Assembly: GCA_040081265.1 (NCBI GenBank)
Contig: JBEBGV010000003.1
Span: 62,001-126,000, forward strand
Direction of reading: 5' to 3'
Length of the DNA: 64,000 nt
DNA from: JBEBGV01 sp040081265
GTDB taxonomy: Bacteria; Acidobacteriota; Vicinamibacteria; Vicinamibacterales; UBA2999
In this document: one piece after another, positions 59,001 to 64,000 of the stretch
How the letters are laid out: each line of letters opens with the position of its first letter
How positions within the stretch are numbered: the first letter of the stretch is position 1
Notes under the pieces: generated by a model
Told to the model about the DNA's origin: nothing
The model's database searches: none
What the model saw: only the letters and a program-made list of their open reading frames with translations
Position numbers and translations under genes: made by a program

Positions 59001-59289
59001 TGCGTTGGGGCAACCGGCGCGCGAAGGGCGATTGTTCTACTGCACGACAACCGGAAGTTTTGTTTCCCATCACGTGCGGCTCGACGACAGTACCCGCCGG
59101 GCCGGGAGCGAGGTGCTCGAAATCATCGATCGTGCGGTTTCGACGGGCACCCTGATGGCCGCGCCGGCCGACCGGGCGTGCGAGCACTGCGACTTCACCG
59201 CCGTCTGTGGTTCGGAGGTGGCCAGGCGCGTTGAGCACAAGAAGCAGCGCCCGCTGGCCGATCTTGTCGAACTGAGGAGCCGCAAGTGA
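56017..59289 (+). CDS. addB: AddB-like PD-(D/E)XK nuclease with Fe-S cluster
   Basis: A 1090-residue protein resembling the AddB subunit of the AddAB double-strand-break processing enzyme. The C-terminal nuclease has the TDYKTGR catalytic motif near residue 965. The Fe-S cysteines are FAACPYQFVLS before the nuclease and CEHCDFTAVCG after it (C-x2-C-x5-C), matching AddB. The N-terminal half is a degenerate helicase-like region without a clear Walker A, as in other AddB. ATG 56017 is chosen for its GGTGG site rather than ATG 55996. It overlaps addA by 4 bp. Confidence 0.85.
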   Translation: MTHARALLVFSSASADARLHAAHSALAPVAQHPRITIIGASRGAADDFARRLASEAASTFGIARFSLTQFAARTALLTLARQGSTPSTSLVTEAVSTRAAFDAAQAATLGYFGAVARTPGFPRALARTLGELRGADLNATAVQPVSRVGADLARLLEHFERAIADAGTSDRAHLFQVATMCLLSSHPGGTFVLLDVPVLDRVERRLVEAILGGATTVVATIPPGDDTEAMFLSQGATIDPGPDESDGDLARLRRYLFVADATPGRRTLDGSLELFSAPGEGREAVEIARRVMREAKRGVRFDEMAILVRAPHSYFGLLEHAMARAGIPVWFDHGTRRPHPAGRAFLALLACAADRVSAVRFAEYLSLGQVPGDGTGDKTWNEPEDEVSWRQPERADDELELEAVESRRDPADMTAPVIAGTLRAPWRWESLIVDARVIGGGGARWQRRFEGHRRELTRRLVDAEKDEGAPESESAAGRAIRATLDQLVHLERFALPIVETLERWSVAATWGEWLDRLLSLAPRVLSRPASVLRVLGELRPMAGVGPVQLDEVRRVLADRLLTVEAQPPSRRYGRVFVGTPHQVRGRHFRVVFVPGLAERLFPQKPREDPLLLDTLRLSLASDLSTETRRIATERQFLRLAVGAASERLCVSYPRLEISEARARVPSFYALDLLRAATGEIPSHERLQDDARKAGGAMLAWPAPSDPRVAIDDMEHDLAVVRRLLDDRSPESVRGHAHYLLSMSEPLRRSVIERWRRGRDDWSPADGLMRVTASTSDALAASRLTSRAYSLSALQRFAACPYQFVLSAIFKLQPLEEPAPLERMDPMTRGSLVHEVMAQLMRELREQRALPLSATSVPAAARRLDAVIDRVAGRAREELAPAIDRVWSDDVASMRRDLHGWLARMAGEADWVPTYFEYGFGRIPGERDPASSPEPVELDGGFSLRGAIDLIETHATSGELRVTDYKTGRVPDRLAGLVTGGGRVLQPLLYALAAERALGQPAREGRLFYCTTTGSFVSHHVRLDDSTRRAGSEVLEIIDRAVSTGTLMAAPADRACEHCDFTAVCGSEVARRVEHKKQRPLADLVELRSRK

Positions 59290-62200
59290 GCGCCCCGCTG
59301 TCGATCTCGGACGCGCGTGCCCGCGAGATCATCGCCGGACACCTCGACCAGACGCTCATCGTCGAGGCGGCCGCAGGGACAGGCAAGACCACCGAGCTGG
59401 TGCATCGAATCATCGGCGTCATCGGTCAGGGCCTGGCTGAGATGCGGGGCATCGTCGCCGTGACGTTTACGGAGAAGGCGGCAGGAGAACTGCGGCTTCG
59501 ACTGCGGCAACGGCTCGAACAGGAAACGCGGAAGGCCGCACCCGAGCAGGCCCTGCGCTTCGAGCGCGCCGTCCAGACGCTCGAAGAAGCGCACGTCAGC
59601 ACGATCCACGGTTTCTGCGCCGACCTCCTCCGCGAGCGTCCGGTCGAGGCTCGCGTCGACCCGCTGTTCCGTGTGCTGACCGAGAGCCAGGCGAACCGTC
59701 TCTTGTCTGAGACCTTCGAGCTCTGGCTGCGGGCGAATCTCGAGACGCCTCCAGAAGGTGTCCGCCGTTCGCTGCGGCGTGCCAGCCGCTGGTCATTCGG
59801 GCAGGAAGGGGACGGCCCCGTTGAGCGCCTTCGCAGGGCGGCAATTGATCTGAATCAGTGGCGCGACTTCCGGGCTCCCTGGCGGCGCGACGCCTTCGAC
59901 AGGAACGCCGCGATTGCCCGGCTGGTCGATCTCGTCCATGCACTGGCCGACGTCACCGCTTGTGCCACCTCTCATCGAGACAATCTCTTTGCCGACAGCG
60001 CCCCGGTCAGGGCGTTGAGCGACGAGATCCGCCGGGGCGCCTCGGACGGCCTTCCGCACGACGACGATGGCCTGGAGAGCCGGCTGGTTGAGCTCTCGCG
60101 CAATCGCGACTGGCTCCGCGCGCGGAAGGGGTCCGGCGCTCAGTTTGCGCCAGGCATCCCGAGGATTGGTGTGCTCGAGGCACGGGACGGGCTGATCGGC
60201 GCCTTGCACGACTTTCGTGTTCAGGCGGACGCGGACCTCGCCGCCACGTTGCACACGGAACTGCTGGAGTGCCTTGACGAATACGAGCGTCGCAAGGAGG
60301 CCGAGGGCGCGCTCGATTTCCTCGACCTGCTGGTTCGAGCCCGCGACCTCGTGCGCCGTGATGGTGAGGTACGGGAGCACTTCCAGCAGCGTTTTACCCG
60401 CATCTTTGTCGACGAGTTTCAGGACACCGATCCGATTCAGGCAGAGCTGCTCCTGCTCCTGGCGGCAGACGATCCACGGCAAACGGTGTCCACGTCGGTC
60501 CTCCCGGTGCCCGGGAAGCTGTTTGTGGTCGGCGATCCCAAGCAGTCGATCTACCGCTTCCGTCGCGCCGATCTGGCGGTGTACCGGCAGGTGTGCGGGC
60601 AACTCGAGAACGCCGGCGCGATCCGTGTCGAGCTGCGACGGAGCTTTCGCAGCCTGCCAGCCATTCAGCGCTTCGTCAACGCGGCGTTCGCACTGGTGAT
60701 GGACGGCAGCCTTGCACGTGAACAGGCACGCTATGTGGCGCTCGAGAGTGTTCGCGACGAGCCCGACAGCCAGCCTGCTGTCGTCGCCTTACCTGTTCCG
60801 AAGCCCTATGGTCCGCGCGCGGTCAGCGCTACCGCGATCGAGGCCTCTCTGCCTGAGGCCACCGGGGCCTTCATCGACTGGCTCATCTCCGACAGTGGGT
60901 GGACGGTGACCGAGCGTCAGGGCGAGACGTCGGAACGGGTCAAGATCGCCGCGAGGCACATTTGCATCCTGTTTCGACGCTTCGTCAGCTACGGCGAAGA
61001 CGTGACCCGACCGTACCTGGACGCACTCGAAGCGCGCGGCGTGTCGCACCTGCTCGTCGGAGGCCGTGCGTTTCACGCGCGCGAGGAAATCGACACCCTC
61101 CGCGCAGCGCTGATGGCGATCGAGTGGCCAGACGACCAGCTGTCAGTGTTCGCGACCCTGCGCGGCGCTCTCTTCGCAATCGGCGACGAAGAACTGCTCG
61201 AGTATCACCATCTGGGCGGACGGTTCCATCCCTTCAGCCCCGCGATCGAGATGCCCGGACGCCTCGGGCCGGTTCGTGAGGCGCTCGATTTCCTGGCCGA
61301 CCTGCACCGGGGGCGTAATCGACGCTCGGTGGCCGACACGATCACCTCGCTGCTTTCGGCGACCAGGGCCCATGTCGGGATCGTGCTCAGACCCAATGGC
61401 GAGCAGGCGCTGGCGAACATCCTTCACGTAGCCGAGCTGGCGCGGCAGTACGAGATTGAGGGCGGCATGTCGTTTCGCGGCTTCGTGGACTCGCTTCGCG
61501 CCGAGGCGGCGGACGCCCGGTCTGCCGAGGCACCGATTCTTGAAGAGGGCAGCGATGGCGTCCGCCTGATGACGGTGCACAAGGCGAAAGGGCTAGAGTT
61601 CCCGGTGGTGATCCTCGCCGACATCACCGCGAGGCTGGCTCCCTGGGAGGCCAGCCGTGTGGTCGACGCCAGTCAGGAACTGTGCGCCTTGCGGCTTGGC
61701 GGCTGCGCGCCGAGCGACCTCGTCGATCGGCAGGAAGATGAACGCGGCCGGGAGCAGGCAGAAGGCGAGCGCCTCGCCTACGTGGCGGCCACTCGCGCCC
61801 GTGACCTGCTGGTCGTGGCCGGCGTGGGCGATGGACCCTGGGAATCCAGCTGGGTGTCTCCCCTCAACCAGGCCCTCTATCCACCGACCGCCATGCGTCG
61901 ACAGCCGGTCCAGGGGACGGGCTGTCCGGTGTTCTCGAGCAAGGACACGGTGCTCAGCCGACCCGATGGCGACCCTGCGGGTATCACCACTGTCGCGCCA
62001 GGCGAGTACCGCCTCGGCGAGGGTGCGAATCAGTATTCAGTCGTGTGGTGGTCTCCAGAGCCACAGGTGCTCCCGCTCGACGCTCCACCCACATTCGGCC
62101 TGCGCCGTGAGGACCTGGTCGTCAAGGACGTGCCGCCAGCGACGGTCCAACGGTATCTCGACGACTACCGAGCGTGGGACCGTGAAAAGGCCGACGCCAT

Positions 62201-62777
62201 CGCCCGTGCTGCGGTGCCCACGCACGTTGTGCGCACGGCCACCGAGATGTCACTCGACCCGGCACTCGACGATGGCAGTGACGTGACGGTGGAGCAGTTG
62301 GAGGTCGAAGCGGATCGTCCGCGCGGCGCTCGATTCGGCTCGCTGGTGCACGCCCTGCTGGCAGACGTGCCTCTGCGCGCATCAGACACTGGTGTGGAGG
62401 AAGGCGACGCGCTGCGCGCACTGGTTGACGCGCATGGTCGCCTGCTGGGCTCGACCCTGGATGAAATGTCGGCCGCAGAGCGTGTGGTGTCCCTGGTCCT
62501 GCGCCACCCGATCCTCAGGTCCGCAGCCGCCGCAGACGAGCGTGGGGCCTGCTATCGCGAGACGCCGGTGACGACGCGGCTGGCGTCGGGGACACTGGTC
62601 GAGGGGACAGTGGATCTGGCGTTTGACGCTGGCGGAACGTTCATCGTGGTCGACTTCAAGACAGACCAGGACGTCGACGAGTCGCTGGACGGCTACCGAC
62701 GGCAGGTGAAGCTGTATGCGTCGGCGGTCGCCGCGGCCAGGGGGTGCCCGGCGCGCGGCGTGCTGATGCGAATCTGA
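59286..62777 (+). CDS. addA: AddA-like UvrD/Rep helicase-nuclease
   Basis: A 1163-residue superfamily 1A helicase with a C-terminal nuclease. Motifs in order are EAAAGTGKTTELVHRI (Walker A, about 28-43), TFTEKAAGELRLRLR, FVDEFQDTDPIQAELLLLLA (motif II), VGDPKQSIYRFRRADL, VRLMTVHKAKGLEFPVVILADI and VAATRARDLLVVAG. The PD-(D/E)XK part is FIVVDFKTDQDVDESLDGYRRQVKLYASAV near 1120. With AddB it should unwind and trim broken ends for RecA. Start is GTG 59286 within the addB stop codon. Confidence 0.9.
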   Translation: MSAPLSISDARAREIIAGHLDQTLIVEAAAGTGKTTELVHRIIGVIGQGLAEMRGIVAVTFTEKAAGELRLRLRQRLEQETRKAAPEQALRFERAVQTLEEAHVSTIHGFCADLLRERPVEARVDPLFRVLTESQANRLLSETFELWLRANLETPPEGVRRSLRRASRWSFGQEGDGPVERLRRAAIDLNQWRDFRAPWRRDAFDRNAAIARLVDLVHALADVTACATSHRDNLFADSAPVRALSDEIRRGASDGLPHDDDGLESRLVELSRNRDWLRARKGSGAQFAPGIPRIGVLEARDGLIGALHDFRVQADADLAATLHTELLECLDEYERRKEAEGALDFLDLLVRARDLVRRDGEVREHFQQRFTRIFVDEFQDTDPIQAELLLLLAADDPRQTVSTSVLPVPGKLFVVGDPKQSIYRFRRADLAVYRQVCGQLENAGAIRVELRRSFRSLPAIQRFVNAAFALVMDGSLAREQARYVALESVRDEPDSQPAVVALPVPKPYGPRAVSATAIEASLPEATGAFIDWLISDSGWTVTERQGETSERVKIAARHICILFRRFVSYGEDVTRPYLDALEARGVSHLLVGGRAFHAREEIDTLRAALMAIEWPDDQLSVFATLRGALFAIGDEELLEYHHLGGRFHPFSPAIEMPGRLGPVREALDFLADLHRGRNRRSVADTITSLLSATRAHVGIVLRPNGEQALANILHVAELARQYEIEGGMSFRGFVDSLRAEAADARSAEAPILEEGSDGVRLMTVHKAKGLEFPVVILADITARLAPWEASRVVDASQELCALRLGGCAPSDLVDRQEDERGREQAEGERLAYVAATRARDLLVVAGVGDGPWESSWVSPLNQALYPPTAMRRQPVQGTGCPVFSSKDTVLSRPDGDPAGITTVAPGEYRLGEGANQYSVVWWSPEPQVLPLDAPPTFGLRREDLVVKDVPPATVQRYLDDYRAWDREKADAIARAAVPTHVVRTATEMSLDPALDDGSDVTVEQLEVEADRPRGARFGSLVHALLADVPLRASDTGVEEGDALRALVDAHGRLLGSTLDEMSAAERVVSLVLRHPILRSAAAADERGACYRETPVTTRLASGTLVEGTVDLAFDAGGTFIVVDFKTDQDVDESLDGYRRQVKLYASAVAAARGCPARGVLMRI

Positions 62778-62791
62778 AGGGCTGCGCGTGC

Positions 62792-62813
62792 CCGCACCTG
62801 GAGGTGCGGCCTA
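62792..62813. repeat. REP-like palindrome overlapping the ferredoxin stop codon
   Basis: CCGCACCT-gg-AGGTGCGG is an exact 8-bp palindrome. On the minus strand it is preceded by ATAGG, whose TAG (62811-62813) is the stop codon of the ferredoxin gene. It separates the convergent addA and ferredoxin genes. Confidence 0.75.
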
Positions 62814-63185
62814 TTTCTTGGCGTGGGCGGCCGCGCGTTCTGGTGCCGGTACCTGCATGAGATCGGCGCGCGCGCTGGCGTGCTGCGCCACGATGCTCTC
62901 TGCCTTGGCGACGGTCTCGGCTTCTCCAGCGCGATAAATGGTGTTGGCCTCGATCAGCGCCTTCTGGCTCGACGGGGTCGCCTCCGGGCCGTCGTAGATC
63001 GCGGCGACTGGACAGGCTGGCACGCACGCACCGCAGTCGATGCACTCATCGGGATGGATGTAGAGCATCCGCGTGGTGGCAAACTCGGGCTCGTCTTTCC
63101 GCGGGTGGATGCAGTCCACCGGGCAGACGTCAACGCATGCCGTGTCCTTGGTGTCGATACAGGGGTCGGTGATGATGTAGGCCAT
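62811..63185 (-). CDS. Ferredoxin, two 4Fe-4S (or 3Fe-4S/4Fe-4S) clusters
   Basis: A 124-residue bacterial ferredoxin, longer than the usual 80-110 because of a helical C-terminal extension (about 75-124). Cluster residues are in TDPCIDTKDTACVDVCPVDCIHP and PDECIDCGACVPACPVAAIY. The first set has an enlarged spacing as in 7Fe ferredoxins of the FdxA type, so the N-terminal cluster may be 3Fe-4S. The tail (QKALIEANTIYRAGEAETVAKAESIVAQHASARADLMQVPAPERAAAHAKK) is unusual and may bind a partner. Its stop codon lies in a REP-like palindrome. Confidence 0.9.
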   Translation of the reverse strand: MAYIITDPCIDTKDTACVDVCPVDCIHPRKDEPEFATTRMLYIHPDECIDCGACVPACPVAAIYDGPEATPSSQKALIEANTIYRAGEAETVAKAESIVAQHASARADLMQVPAPERAAAHAKK

Positions 63186-63239
63186 TCCGTCTGAGCTTAC
63201 ACAAAACTGCGGCGTGTGGGCTAGATCTGCGAGGGCTTG

Positions 63240-63893
63240 CTAGTAGCGCCGCTTCTGTGCTCGGACGAGGTCGAACTTGGCGGTATCGGCCACCGCCATG
63301 ACCGCCATCACCCCCGCCTGAATGGGATCGCTCACGACCAGGTCGGCTGCATCGGGAACACCGCCGGCCATGTTCAGCGAGATGACCCGCACCCCGCCCT
63401 GACGGATGTCTTCGACCGCCCGGGTGATCTCGCCACCCATGAGCGACCCGGCCAGGACGAGCAGCTTGACGCGCGGCAGGCGCATGACCGCCCGCACGGC
63501 CGCAGCCAGTTCGTGTTCACCGACGAGAGGAATCGTGTCGATGGAGATGCGTTCGCCTCGGATGTTGTGCCGATCGGCCTCGGCGATGGCACCGAGTGCC
63601 ACCTGGCCGACCTGGGCGCCGCCGCCCATGATGATGATGCGCTTCCCGTAGATTTTCGCGAAGGAGGGCGTTTCCTCGACGCGTGTCACGCCCTCGACCT
63701 GGCGCAGGTCGCTGATGACGCCCTCGACGGGTTCCTCGATCGCAAACTCGAGATAGACCTCCGCCTGGTCTGTGGTCGCGTGCATGTCGACATACCGGAT
63801 GTTGGCCTGGTGTTCAGCGAGAACCCGCGTCAGCCCGAAGAGCATGCCGGGTCGGTCGCTGACCGTGGCGAGAACGGCGTGCTGCGTGGCCAC
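63240..63893 (-). CDS. ACT domain-DUF5612 protein
   Basis: A 217-residue protein with an N-terminal ACT domain (HAVLATVSDRPGMLFGLTRVLAEHQANIRYVDMHATTDQAEVYLEFAI, residues about 4-70). The C-terminal part resembles the DUF5612 family (GKRIIIMGGGAQVGQVALGAIAEADRHNIRGERISIDTIPLVGEHELAAAVRAVMRLPRVKLLVLAGSLMGG). The glycine-rich GGGAQVG looks nucleotide-binding. ACT domains bind amino acids; the family's role is unknown and many members are archaeal. Start is GTG 63893, 2 bp after the preceding gene's stop, suggesting an operon. Confidence 0.78.
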   Translation of the reverse strand: MATQHAVLATVSDRPGMLFGLTRVLAEHQANIRYVDMHATTDQAEVYLEFAIEEPVEGVISDLRQVEGVTRVEETPSFAKIYGKRIIIMGGGAQVGQVALGAIAEADRHNIRGERISIDTIPLVGEHELAAAVRAVMRLPRVKLLVLAGSLMGGEITRAVEDIRQGGVRVISLNMAGGVPDAADLVVSDPIQAGVMAVMAVADTAKFDLVRAQKRRY

Positions 63894-63895
63894 GG

Positions 63896-64000
63896 CTAGC
63901 GGGGACGCCCGGGAAGGGTCCAGAAGTAGACGTGGGTGCGCTCGACGAGCACGTCCTCGTCGGCTGCCCAGGTGCCGATCGGAAACCGGTGAGACACGAT
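63896..64000 (-). CDS. C-terminal end of a probable class I SAM methyltransferase, cut by window edge
   Basis: Only the last 34 residues are visible: VSHRFPIGTWAADEDVLVERTHVYFWTLPGRPR before the TAG stop. The pattern VSH-x-F-x-x-G-x-W-x-x-D-x-x-V...T-x-Y-x-W-x-x-P is like the end of many class I methyltransferases. This is a weak call from a short fragment. The gene begins outside the window. Confidence 0.45.
   Translation of the reverse strand: MVSHRFPIGTWAADEDVLVERTHVYFWTLPGRPR

Overview
The window is GC-rich, gene-dense bacterial chromosome with 56 protein-coding genes, two of them cut by the window edges. I see no rRNA, tRNA, CRISPR array, prophage or insertion sequence. Gene content fits a heterotrophic, aerobic, Gram-negative bacterium. 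Evidence for this includes a TonB-dependent receptor with an N-terminal carboxypeptidase-regulatory-like domain, a DUF885 protein, a two-subunit isoquinoline-1-oxidoreductase-type molybdoenzyme, a UbiD-family protein, type III glutamine synthetase and HEAT/DUF349 protein. My best guess is an Acidobacteriota member near Vicinamibacteria, but this rests on general resemblance and no marker gene was compared.

Layout. 1-10.4 kb holds two GNAT acetyltransferases, the ABC-F factor EttA, a DinB protein, a UbiD-type decarboxylase, ApaG (opposite strand), an MsbA-like exporter, a TerB/DUF533 protein, a GYF_2-AIM24 fusion and a DUF6526 protein. 10.5-13.6 kb is a redox-stress module of rubrerythrin, an HdrD-like Fe-S protein and DUF3501, divergent from a Fur/PerR-type regulator with a 7-1-7 operator between them. 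13.6-19.8 kb is a plus-strand run of a small protein, threonine-dehydrogenase-like SDR, DUF885 hydrolase, quinone oxidoreductase and the IorAB pair. 19.8-25.9 kb is a minus-strand operon of an ArsR-methyltransferase fusion regulator, MetH, a GNAT protein and a Tat-exported DsrE-like protein. 26.2-38.8 kb holds glnN, a DUF349 protein, an efflux protein, speA, a thioesterase, thrC, pepF and a CAP-domain lipoprotein. 38.9-43.1 kb holds a second ArsR-methyltransferase fusion followed by ahcY, then an SRPBCC protein and an acyltransferase. 43.1-50.3 kb holds asd, a TonB receptor, class II photolyase, aminotransferase and small proteins. 50.4-62.8 kb holds an RRM protein, gluQ, the N-degron set aat-clpS-clpA, pdxH and an AddB/AddA recombination nuclease pair. 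The end holds a ferredoxin, an ACT-DUF5612 protein and the tail of a probable methyltransferase.

The most coherent theme is the methyl cycle. Two paralogous regulators, each an ArsR DNA-binding domain joined to an S-adenosylmethionine-binding fold, sit directly upstream of metH and of ahcY. Each has a palindrome at its own start. Asd, thrC and a methionine-type aminotransferase lie in the same window.

The intergenic DNA carries three repeat classes that the genes do not explain. First are short palindromes of the form TAGGSCGG-ACCT-AGGT, three of which supply the TAG stop codon of the preceding gene. Second are tandem heptamer arrays (GCAACCA, GTGAGTR, GGGGATA), like the STRR repeats of cyanobacteria. 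Third is a degenerate array of about 21 bp period in the largest gene-free stretch (533-1115).
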